From Xiphias gladius (taxonomy: Eukaryota > Chordata > Actinopteri > Istiophoriformes > Xiphiidae), in the NCBI RefSeq assembly GCF_016859285.1, contig NC_053404.1, forward strand, positions 13,701,105-13,765,104: a stretch of DNA of 64,000 nt. Direction: 5' to 3'. Position numbers and translations under genes: made by a program. The notes beneath the pieces were generated by a model. The model was not told where the DNA came from, ran no database searches, and saw nothing but the letters and a program-made list of their open reading frames with translations. Each line of letters starts with the position of its first letter. Position 1 is the first letter of the stretch. Below are positions 41,492-56,070 of this stretch, piece by piece.

Positions 41492-44400
41492 AGTGGTCAT
41501 ACCGTCTGTTTCAGCAATTATGTACCTAAAGGCTGCAGTCTCATTTTAAAGTGCTCTGCTTCTCATATTCTGAAATGATTCTACACCAAAATATTCCTTT
41601 ATGATTGATTTTCAATTTTTGATTTCAAGTGTGTTAACACATAGAGATGAAATTAAATGCAGGTGGGTAGGAGAAAGCTGAATGCATCACCTTCTAAAAA
41701 AATAGATAAAAATAAAAAAAAGTTTATTATTTTCTTCTTTTCTGTGAAGTCTGATTTTAAAATAGATGCAAGCTGGGTCGTCAGATATGGTAAGAATTAA
41801 TCAAAAGAAAAAAAAGAAGGCAGCTGAACCAAATGAAGACATTCACATAGGTCTGGCAGTTAAAATTAAACATGAATAAACAATTGGATTCTGCCTGGTG
41901 CCTATATAAGTAACAATTTCTGCAAATAAGGAGACACATGTTATAGTCTCTACTGATGTGCAGATCTTTTTGTAGTTTGGATTAACATGTGGTTTAGTTG
42001 TGATGCAGGTGGCATTTTATTTTTAACTCCACAGTCTCCTGGTAAATTGATCCAGCCATGACATAGATTTTTAACTAACTGTGATCAAATCTTGTGATTA
42101 AAAAACCTCCTCATGTTGTGAGTTTACACAAACCAGGAAACACTTTCTTATTGTCATTTACTTTTGACAGGAGCCCTGGACGAGAAATAAGATTTCATAC
42201 ACACTTATTAATGAAAAAACAAGAGAGAAGAATCAACTTAACGAGTAAACATAGACATGGACTAGGGTCCTGTCTGCCAGCTTTCCTGAACTAACCCCGT
42301 GTAAATTATGTGATGGCGGATGTTATTGAAGTGGGTGAGTTCAAATGTTGCTGCCACAAGGAATTGTGGGAAAGCATTATCTCCTTTTCTTTCATAAAGG
42401 GTGGTCCAGTGTACCCTATGTTTTACCCTATATTTTTAGAAATTTTTGCAGATGTATTGAAAATCAAAAAATGAAATCTCTCATCTAAATTAAATTACTG
42501 TAAGATTTCGTTTCAAGTAAATGTGGCAGCTGAAGCTGTTTCACTTTGGACTTATATGTGTGGAAAAATTGGAAAATCCACTCTGACATAGTATTTTACA
42601 TAGATTTGAATAATAGTGTGGGGTTAGAGTTCACTTTTATTTCCTGAATTTAAACATGTCTTTCACAGACTTTATTCGTTTTTTCTTCCAGAGATAAATT
42701 GCAGACTTAAATACCTTAAACTCTTCAACCCCTCAGACCTGCCAGTAGGCCAGTCATTGCAAACTTGTGCTGTGCGGTCAGATATTATTCAAAACCCAAA
42801 GAACTTTATTTCAATATTTTAGTAAAGATCCCAAAATTTCTTAAGATACGAAATATATTGGGCTGAATTTTGGCCAGGTATGTAAAAATGATGCACAATA
42901 CATTTAAATTATTATATCCATTTGCTAGAATGGTGCAGCTCTAAAGATATAATTAGTGAAATATGTGTGCCACAGTAACAAGTTTGCCAAGTCCTCACTT
43001 TCTTATCCATCTGTCTTATAGCCAAACACCACTCTCTCATAATTCTGCAGGTTTAACAGATCCACTTTCACTTATCCACCTCTTTGAGGCCTTTTACATA
43101 GCAGACATTTTAGCTTGTCAAAGCAGGAAAAGCCCAGGTGTAATTGATGACTTTAAAAACAACAGCATTTCCTTTAGGTGAACTAGTTCCAGGGTTCTGG
43201 TATTGTGCGTGCAGGCTCACAATCTTTACTTACTGGGACACTTGATGGAACAGAGCAAAATATTTGTTTCACCTATGCTTATCCGGCTCTGTTAAAATGC
43301 AAACCTTTTACCCCATGACTTTATGGCAATAAATTTATCAGACTCTCTTTTCTTGTAGGTTCCAGAATAGTGTTTTTAAAAAAATCATCTAGCTGTAGTA
43401 CAGCGGAGCGCAGTGCTCTTTTTTTTAGGATTATACACTTGAAAGTCACTCAGTACAACTAGTCCAACATGAGCTCCATTTAGGGCCTTGCTCAAGGTCA
43501 TATCGGTGGTAATAAGGGAGGGGCAGGCACTCAGGATTTGGCTCTAGCTGTGGCTTAGAGTTAAAGGTGGAGTGCAATGATTTTGTAACTTTTCCAATCA
43601 AACAAGCTTTCACAAAGAAAAAACACAAAATACGGTAAACCTTGAACAGTAACAATTTACTTTTGAAATCCCCCTATTTAGCATTTATATTCAGTACATA
43701 AACACGATAAATGGTTTATAACACACAATAATGTAGTTGTTAGCAAATATAAGGACATTTAAAAAAGGGATAGCTGATGGATTCTCACGAACTGTCTCTG
43801 TTAAACGTGATTTTGGCAATCTTCCAAATCCCACCCAAATCAAACCCAATCCTGCAAGCCATGCGGTTAAAAATGTTGAAACTGTTGATTGTACTAAATT
43901 ACAGTCCAGCTTTGCTTGGGGACATATTAGTCACATTCCAGTCAGTTAATTTCATCATTTGAAAGCTGTTCCTGTTTTCAAGCACATGCATGATTTATGT
44001 TTCTGCAAACAAATGAAGTAACTTCGCAGATACTTGACCTTTCTCTCTGCAGTTCAAAACTCATAAAGTCACTTTTTTATAATTGTGTGTATATGTTTAA
44101 TTTTATTTTAACTCCTATTCCATGAAGTGTTCATGTAAATTTTATTGGCATGTGACTAACTAGAGGAAATATTAATGTCCTTATTTCTGTCTTAAATAAT
44201 AAATTCTGTCTTATTTTCAACATTATTCACCATTCAAGGCTGAATTGATGAGGTTTAACTGCTCAGTGTACTTTTTACCAAAGCAACTAAATTGGCCACT
44301 TAAATATCTACCACTAAAAAACATTGGTGTTTTTATCTGCAGCAAAATGTTTTAATAACCAACTTTAGATTATTCAAGTGCTATTAATATTTTTTTTATA

Positions 44401-44536
44401 CATTATTCATCTCAATTTCTCTCCTTTTTTGTGCCTGGCTGACCTCTCACAGGTTTTGGGTTTGGCTCCCTCACACATTTCCACTGTTTTTGAGTCGTAA
44501 TGTTAATGCAGCTGCCCTGCATCTTCAGATGTTATA

Positions 44537-45805
44537 AAGCTCTGTGTTCTTAATCATACGTTTTGTGTAATGTGATTATAAGTACACTCCAGTTACACCA
44601 GTTACTAATGCTCCACAGGATGAGTCACACTTGATATAAAATACTACAAAATAATTTAATAACAATAATATAAATAATAATTGGAAAATTTATAATGTTC
44701 TTATACCTGTTCATAACTGCGTTAAAGTGTGTTATAAGCCATTTAGTTATTGTTCATGTGCTTCTTAAATGCTAAAAAGGGGGTTTTAAATTTAGTGTTA
44801 CTGGACTGTACATTTTGTCCCACATTATTAGATTTCATCTCAAAAATTGTACCTTGAGTACATTTATTTAAATACTGCAAAGCAACTGTGTTCATATCAT
44901 AAAATCTTATTTACATAATTTCAGTTTACAGTTTGTTTCATGTTTTTTCAGCATGTACTGAGTCCAGATTCAGTCATTAAGATAATGTTTCCGTAGATTT
45001 ATACACTGACAACCAAAAAATTTTCTTTCATGATGTTGAAATCAAACTAACATCGGTGGACCTTTGTGTCCACATACCTTCTGATTAGTCACCATGATTG
45101 CAGGTACAAAAGATGTAGTGTGTTTTCGTACTTATAGTCCATATACAGAAAATTTCATAAAAAACTTCATAAACTTTCAATTGTAAAGATGCCTTGTTTT
45201 TTAATTTTACATTTGCTGTGGATTATACCCATATCATCTTAAACTGCATACATAGCTACAAATACACACCAAGAATCTGTGCCTAGCGGTGTTTACAAAA
45301 CTTGTAAACGACCAAAAAGATTGATTCTCTACCTGATTGGTTTCAAGTCAGTTCATTCAACATCTGACAGAAGCACAATGGGAGAGATACACACTGTACT
45401 GAATTCAACTTGCCACTGCAAGTCCAAATGACCAAATTATCCAATTTCAACTGGTTTATTCCAAGTCAAAAGCTTCACGTTGCAACTGTCCTGAACAAGA
45501 AACTCTCACTATTTGTTGAGAAATACTAATATAATGGGAAGGAGGGGAAGTTGATGATTTCTTGCATTCTTTGAACATTTCTGCAGTGACAAAGGGTGTA
45601 GATAGGCTTTCCAAAATATTAGGGAGTGAACACAACCTTTTACTGATTTGCAAGTATCTACTGACCTCCTTCATGTCTGTATTTCTGAGATGATGCAAGT
45701 TCTCTGAACCGAAATGCTAGTAAAGAAATTTGCTCTTGGTTATGCAGTAACTTTACAAGTTATTACTGTCATTATAAAGACTGATTTTTGTGCCAGGCTT
45801 CCATC
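44537..45805. other. Block present in duplication copy B only
   Basis: Copy A goes directly from GATGTTATA to ATCTCCTGAAG; copy B has about 1.27 kb between them. No terminal repeats or target-site duplication are evident, so loss from A is the simpler reading. An 80-codon open frame on the minus strand (45698-45456, ending QREAFDLE) is unlike anything I recognise. Confidence 0.6.
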
Positions 45806-46079
45806 TCCTGAAGTACGCTTTAATAGGAGGAAATGCAGCCAGTTTTTTAGTGGGAAAGTAAAGAAGCCCTAATTTTATTGTTTCACATTTAGCATCAAAA
45901 CAGTTCTAATCTTCAAATGATTGCATGATTTGAAAAGCAGAATCAATATTTAAATTGTATTAAAAGAAAAATTGTATTAAAAAAACATCTTGAAAAATTA
46001 GCTAACTGGATTTTTTGCTGAGAGTTATATGAGAAGATTCTGACCACTCTTGTTTCTGTATGCTAAATATTCTAAAACC

Positions 46080-46209
46080 AAGAGACAGTTAGCTTAGTTC
46101 ATCCCAAAGACTGGAAGAAGACGGGAAATAGCTAGCCTGGCTCTGTCCAAAGTAATCCACCTACCAGCACCTCTAAAGCTCACTAGTTAACATGTATCTG
46201 TTCTGATTT
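46080..46209. repeat. Fish interspersed repeat (copy B)
   Basis: Duplicate of the repeat at 39590-39720, essentially unchanged. Confidence 0.65.
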
Positions 46210-46715
46210 TCAAGCCACCTGGGGGTTGTGGATACCCTTAATATGCCGATAATACCTAATACCCGAAAATGCTCTGTATAGCTAAAGGGAACTGAAAAGT
46301 CACTACAAGAAACATCTCTCAAATATTTGTAGTTATGTGATTCTTTGTCAATATAAAAGTAATCAATCATAGCTGCTTTAAAGATACAACAGGTGATCAG
46401 AATCAGAATTACACAATTTGAAACGTGTATTCTTTTGAGAAGTGCCACAATTTAAGCTGGAATTTGTTCAGTAATTCATCAAGGATGAGCAACACTAACA
46501 ACAGCGTCAGGGCTGCGGTTACACATGTACTGTACCTCCACCCATAATGCCATGTATTAGATCCATCTTTATGCTGTAGTGAATACATTTGATAACCAGC
46601 TGAACTTGAGACATTAAAAGCACACAGTTGACTTCTCTGTAAACTTCAACTGACTTTGTGACAATGGCTAACATGCTTGGAGGATTAACTGAGCCACAGG
46701 ATGCCACTGAGTAGA

Positions 46716-47829
46716 GACCACAGAAGACAACTAAATTGGATGATCGCAGAATTCTTTCCTTGGTGAAGAAAAACCCTCCACAAAATCTAGCCAGGTCCAA
46801 GAGGAGGTAGGTGTATCAATGTCAAAGTCTCCAATTACGACACACGCCTTCATGAATGTAAATACAGAGGGTTTATGACAAGGTGCAGACCACTGTTCAC
46901 TCAAGAACAGAAAGGCCAGATTAGACCTTGCTAGAAAAAAAAAAGCCAGCCCAGTTCTGGAACAAGATTCTTTGGACAGATGAAACCAAGATTTACTTGT
47001 ACCGGAATGATTGGAAGAGAAGAGTCTATAGGAGGAAAGGAACGGCTAATGATCCAAAGCGTACCATATTATCTGTCAAACATGCCATAATATGCAGGCA
47101 GTGTTATGGCATGGTCACGTGTGGCTGCCAATGGAACTGTTGTCATTGGCATTTGTTCATGATGTGACGGCTGATATAAGTAGCAGGATGAATTCTGAAG
47201 TGTACAGGGCTACACTATCTGCTCAGATTAAGCCAAATGCTGCAAAAACTGATAGGACAGAGCTTCACAGTACAGAGGAATAATGACCCAAAACATACTG
47301 CGAAAGCAACGCAACAAGAGCTTCTCGAGGAAAAGAAATTGAATATTCTTCCATGGCCAAGTCAATCACCTGACCTCAACCCAATTGAGCGTGCTTTTCA
47401 CTTCCTGAAGACAAAACTGTGGGCAGAAAGACCCACAAACAGGCATCAACTGAAGGCGGCTGCAGTAAAGGCCTGGCTAAGAATCTCAAGGGAGGATACT
47501 CAGCGTTTGACAGGGGTTCCAGTCTTCAGGTAGTCATTGGCTATGAAGGATTTTTGGCCAAGTAATAAAAATAATACTTTTAATAAATTTATGTTGTTGT
47601 TGGTTTGTCCAATTACTTCTGAGCCTCTGAAAATGAGGGACTATGTATAAAAATGGCTGAAATTCCTAAACAGTTAATGCAATATTTTTGTTAAACCTCT
47701 TGAATCAAAGCTTAAAATCTACACTTCAGTCACATCTTGATGACTTCGTTTCAAATCCATTGTGGTGGTGTACAGAGGCAAAATAATGAAAATTGTGTCA
47801 CTGTCCAAATACTTATGAACCTAACTGTA
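46716..47829 (+). mobile_element. Tc1/mariner-like transposon remnant (copy B)
   Basis: Same insertion as at 40227-41337, copied with the segment. It has a longer open stretch (47237-47533) holding NNDPKHTAKATQQ and WPSQSPDLNPIE; the Asp-to-Glu spacing there is 33 residues where Tc1 transposases have 34, which fits a one-codon loss. Truncated at the left, with the right terminal repeat ending at 47829. Not able to encode a full transposase. Confidence 0.85.
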
Positions 47830-47854
47830 TAAACTGTATTTACTTTTCCCACAG

Positions 47855-47983
47855 GTTCACGCTGGAGGAGTGAACTACATCCACCGGAGTGTCTTCGAAG
47901 CATTTTTGTGTGATGGAGGAGAGTTAGTGCTGCGTGATGTACAGCAGGACAAAACTGAAAACGAACCCCTCATAACTTTTTGA
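47855..47983 (+). CDS. Orphan cystatin terminal exon B (divergent, intact)
   Basis: Duplicate of the exon at 41363-41491, with the same acceptor, same 129-nt length and same stop. The only coding difference I see is Met to Leu in the middle (GTGATGCG against GTGCTGCG). Both copies therefore remain open after duplication. Function as for exon A. Confidence 0.65.
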   Translation, partial: VHAGGVNYIHRSVFEAFLCDGGELVLRDVQQDKTENEPLITF

Positions 47984-48786
47984 AGTGGTCATACCATCTG
48001 TTTCAGCAATTATGTACCTAAAGGCTGCAGTCTCATTTTAAAGTGCTCTGCTTCTCATATTCTGAAATTATTCTACACTAAAATATTCCTTTACGATTGA
48101 TTTTCAATTTTTGATTTCAAGTGTATTAACACATAGAGATGAAATTAAATGCAGGTGGGTAGGAGAAAGCTGAATGCATCACTTTCTAAAAAAATAGATA
48201 AAAATAAAAAAAAGTTTATTATTTTCTTCTTTTCTGTGAAGTCTGATTTTAAAATAGATGCAAGCTGGGTCGTCAGATATGGTAAGAATTAATCAAAAGA
48301 AAAAAAAGAAGGCAGCTGAACCAAATGAAGACATTCACATAGGTCTGGCAGTTAAAATTAAACATGAATAAACAATTGGATTCTGCCTGGTGCCTATATA
48401 AGTAACAATTTCTGCAAATAAGGAGACACATGTTATAGTCTCTACTGATGTGCAGATCTTTTTGTAGTTTGGATTAACATGTGGTTTAGTTGTGATGCAG
48501 GTGGCATTTTATTTTTAACTCCACAGTCTCCTGGTAAATTGATCCAGCCATGACATAGATTTTTAACTAACTGTGATCAAATCTTGTGATTAAAAAACCT
48601 CCTCATGTTGTGAGTTTACACAAACCAGGAAACACTTTCTTATTGTCATTTACTTTTGACAGGAGCCCTGGACGAGAAATAAAATTTCATACACACTTAT
48701 TAATGAAAAAACAAGAGAGAAGAATCAACTTAACGAGTAAACATAGACATGGACTAGGGTCCTGTCTGCCAGCTTTCCTGAACTAA

Positions 48787-49873
48787 GCAAAAACGAAAGA
48801 GACTAAAGCTGTGGTTGAATTGTCAAAAAAATTCAAAAGGATCCACCTGCAGCCTGCAATACTTAAGAGTTATACCCAATTCAAGTTACGGACCACTTCG
48901 AGTTACGGCCACTTTGAGTTAGGTCATGCTGCTGCTCCTCCACATCGAAAGGAGCTAGTTGAGGTGGTTCAGGCATCTGTGTAGGATGCCTCCTGGATGC
49001 CTGCTAGGTGAGGTGTTTTGGGACAATGGAGCAGACCCAGGACACGCTCTAGAGATAATGGTTCTCGGCTGGCTTTGGAAAACCTTGGAATCCCCCTGGA
49101 AGAACTGGAGAAGGTCACGGGGGAGAGGGACTGGGTAGCCCTGTGTAGACTGCTGCCCCCGCGACCTGGAACTAGCTGGGCTTTTTTTTTTATTATTAAA
49201 CAAAATGTTTCTGTATGTCACGTCACCACATAGAGTAGGCTACTGGTGAGTTGAGGTGTCTGCACACCTACAATTCTTCTCAGCAAGTGCAAAAGGAGAA
49301 AGGCAAAACTGCAGAGCAGTGTTCATGGAAGTCCTCCATCGCTGCGCCATCTGGCCGACATCATCTCATTTTGACATGCCGTGGCTTTGTGTAATTTGGA
49401 CAACTTAAAGTTACGCCCCTTGCTTAAGTTACGCTCACTTAGAGTTACACCCCTCTCTTGCAGCCTGCAGACAGACCCCGCTCATAAAATGACATCTGTC
49501 CTTTCCTTACCACTTTTCCTTGACTTTGATGGACAATGTCATGAGGTCAAGGAAAGATGTGAAGGAGAATTCATAAGGACTTAGGAAAAGAAAACCACGG
49601 TGCTAAGAGAATCTGACTGCACATACTCTAAGCTACCAATTGGTAAATGCACTGGACTTTTCTAGTCTTATCGACCACTCAAAGCGCTTTACACTACATG
49701 GCACATTCACACAATCACCCACTTGTTCATACAGCTTTCTATACATACACACTCACACTGACACACTGATGATATATCGAGGACATTTTGTGGCTCAGAA
49801 TCTTGCCCAACGAGACTTCGACATGTGTACTGGAGAACCGGGGATCGAACTCCCGACCTCCCGGTTAGTGGAC
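48787..49873. other. Second block present in duplication copy B only
   Basis: Holds short GAGTTACG-type direct repeats at 48885-48930 and 49405-49460, a Rex3-type LINE tail and a SINE. Copy A jumps from CTGAACTAA straight to CCCCGTG. The CCCC matches the SINE end at 49873 in B, so A seems to have lost this block. Confidence 0.6.
48925..49183 (+). mobile_element. Rex3/RTE-like LINE, 3' end fragment
   Basis: It runs from 'ctgctgctcctccacatcga' through 'acccaggacacgctctagag' and 'gaatccccctggaagaactg' to 'gctgcccccgcgacctgga', which is the conserved C-terminal coding tail of Rex3-type LINEs of fish. It is 5'-truncated and decayed. The dispersed GAGTTACG repeats lie on both sides of it. Confidence 0.7.
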
Positions 49874-49876
49874 AAC
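49640..49876 (-). mobile_element. tRNA-derived fish SINE
   Basis: Read on the minus strand it has a tRNA-like head with GTCCACTAACCGGGAGGTCG then a B-box-like GTTCGATCC, and a tail with AAAGCGCTTTGAGTGGTCGA. The A-box end is cut at the CCCCGTG junction. It is similar to the AFC-type SINEs of percomorphs, named from memory. Copies of a related tail seem to make up the cassettes in the cstb array (32690, 33444, 34136, 34794). Confidence 0.65.
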
Positions 49877-50164
49877 CCCGTGTAAATTATGTGATGGCGG
49901 ATGTTATTGAAGTGGGTGAGTTCAAATGTTGCTGCCACAAGGAATTGTGGGAAAGCATTATCTCCTTTTCTTTCATAAAGGGTGGTCCAGTGTACCCTAT
50001 GTTAAAGGAGATATGAAAGGAACGGAAGTACTAACTGACTGACTGTACACTTTCCTTGGCATTTAGAGAATTCGACCAGCTCTTATTACGGCTGCCACTT
50101 ATATACTTCTGGGTCATTTCCCTCATTTAGGAACCCTCTTCCTAAGTAAAAAAAAGACTTTGAC

Positions 50165-50590
50165 CGCATACAGCCATGCTAGCAGCTCTGTGAGACTAGA
50201 CTGAGGTGCTGCTTTAAGTTAAATATTAACACTAGCATCCTGAAATGCTCAAAACAGCATTTTAACATGCTCATGTTCAGCAGGTATGTTTATCATGCTC
50301 CTCTTAATTTGGCGTTGCAGAATACAAACATTTGCTAATTAGTGATGAACGTAAGGTACAGCTGAGGCTGATGGAAATGTCTTTAGTTCTGAATGTTTTT
50401 TGGTAATAAAAAAATATTAGATCTGATGATGATGCTAGATGGGAAGTTAAGGAATTACCAAAGTTCTTAGAATTTATCCTGAGGCAGACATGAATGTCTT
50501 GAAGGACATGAATGGACAAAACGACAAGCTAATCCAACCAACAGTTGTTGAGATATTTCAGGCTGGACCAAAGTGGTGGTCCCACAAACC
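50165..50590. repeat. Long copy of the TTAGCATGCT-type fish repeat
   Basis: It runs from 'gccatgctagcagctctgtg' through 'gaggctgatggaaatgtctt' to 'gttgttgagatatttca'. It is in reverse orientation relative to 8010-8205 and includes an extra half absent there. It lies just outside copy B of the duplication. Confidence 0.6.
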
Positions 50591-50970
50591 GACACTGCCT
50601 TCCGAAATATTTGCATTGAATTTGTACAAGATTTTAAGACAGCATATATTAAACTGTGCCTTTCATTTCTAATTGAATTTAGAAAACACTGAATCACTCA
50701 GACAACCAGCGTCACTTGAAAACATTTCACTGTCTTTTTAAAAAACTAATTTTGTACGATGTTTCTCATTAAAGAAACATACAGATGACTGGTGTACAGC
50801 GGTGGTAATACAATACAGTAATCACAATGGAATATAAGTGTGTTGAAGAAGAGGTCAGAGTTGTCTGGATGATGGAAAGCCTGCAGTCAGGACTCAGCAT
50901 CAGGTCACAGTTTCAGCTCCAGTCTGGATTTAAACCTCGAGTGAAACAGCTGATCTCATCAGACAGAGCT

Positions 50971-54500
<3,530 letters not shown>

Positions 54501-56070
54501 AGTGGACTGCGGGGTCCTCAGGAGACAAAACGCCAAGTGACTGTTCGAGAAGGTGCCTGAATGAATGTTAAATATATGATTGCACTGTAATGCATTTACC
54601 ACATTTATTCCGAATGTCAATAGATTTATTAAAATCATTAAAAAGTAACATTAAAATAGAAATGACCCTATTTAAATAAACTTACATTTAACTAATGGAT
54701 ACAGAACAGTTACATAACTAACTGCTTGTGTCCCCTCACCATTAAGAAAAAGGAGGTGTTCTTCAAACAAATTTTAACAGATTTTAACCCTGTAAAGCAC
54801 TTTTTAAAATATTTGAGAATGATATTGATGTGTCATGTTCCCTTTGCAATGCACCACATCTTGAAAAAAAAAAGGTGGTAAGAAAAATTTCTAAGTTTAT
54901 TAATCATAAATTAAAGGCTGGCTTTGCATGACTGTATGAACATATACTGCCTTGGTTTCTAAGTTATAGCAGAAAACAAAAGAAAAACAAGCATGCCTCA
55001 TCAATTTTATAATTGTCATAGCTAAGTTTCATATTCATAAATGTTAGGTTGCCCACAAAAGAACCCCTCTTTTCTGTTTTACATAAAGAATGTGAGCAGC
55101 ACTTAGAGACCATTAAGTCTTGCATGATTAAGAAGGCTGTAAAAGCTAAATGAATGTACTGTTTTTAAAGTCTTTATTTAAATGCATTCTGCTGTTCTGC
55201 TGATTATTTATTTGTTGTCGTTTTTTTTTTTTATTTCCGTGCTGTGATTTTTTAAAGTCTGTCTTAAAACAACAGTCAGGCACTCATTTGAACATTAAAA
55301 AAGGTTTTGCTTGCTTTAATAATGGACATTAGAATATCTAATCCGATGTAAGTAAAATATACATTTATTCCATGGTTTATCTGAAGATAACGCAAGGCTT
55401 CAGAAAACCAAGTTTATATCTTCCAAAGTTACAATTACTTTTAATGTGAAACTGCTGCTGCAGTGGAGGAATAGTTACAAAACCAGGGAATTTTATTCTA
55501 AAAAAAGGCTGTAACTCTGCGAGATACCCACTTCATTCGACTAACCCAGGCTGCTCAAGCCACATATTAGCTTCAGAGCAACACTGGAACACATGTGCAT
55601 GCCTGCACAGGGGGTTGGACTGTGGATTTTGTCCCCCAATAGTTTAATAGAAAGCACATTAGGAAGGGATGTTGTAGTGACCAGTATGGACAGGAGGAAT
55701 GATTACACCAAGCAAAACCTGTTTCATATTAGTATGGGCACCTCACCATTGTTTTAACATAGACTTAACTTAAGATAAACTTAAAAAAAAAAAAAAAACC
55801 CTGATCAGTAATCTTTTTGATGCTTAACGATAATCAAACCGTCACCTAACTTCAGCTGCACCGCCAGCCATATTCAGAGGGGGAAACAGACTTTAGCATA
55901 AAAACTGTGTCCTTTTTGATCAGGCACATGGATCAGGCTCCTATGATTATGTGACTGCATCCTGTTGGGCAGTTGTTCGACTTTCAGTAGCTGATGGAGG
56001 ATTGGAACTGTTTCGACGCAAATTAATGGCTGGAATGACTCATTGACTCTTTTTTATTTGATCAAAAAAC
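54501..56070. promoter_or_regulatory. Divergent promoter interval mix23 / fam162a
   Basis: The two genes start 1.57 kb apart and face away from each other. CpG-containing sequence lies close to each start (54340-54540 and 56020-56110); the middle is AT-rich with an A16 run near 55782. No classical TATA box is obvious at either end. Shared control is an inference from layout only. Confidence 0.45.

Larger units (their letters stand above)
37098..42423 (+). repeat. Segmental duplication copy A
   Basis: Nearly identical, base for base, to copy B over most of its length, starting at the TATTTTTAGA block and ending at GTACCCTATG. Differences seen by eye are scattered single bases, small indels and three large presence/absence blocks. 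Relative to B, copy A lacks about 1.27 kb (B 44537-45805) and about 1.09 kb (B 48787-49873). It carries about 110 bp near 38170-38290 that B lacks. Contents: a fish repeat, a Tc1-like remnant and a cystatin terminal exon. Confidence 0.9.
42428..50003 (+). repeat. Segmental duplication copy B
   Basis: Direct tandem partner of copy A, starting only a few bases after A ends. The junction reads CCCTATG, TTTTA, CCCTATATTTTTAG. It contains the two blocks missing from A, a second Tc1-like remnant and a second cystatin terminal exon. After 50003 the two copies no longer match. Confidence 0.9.
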
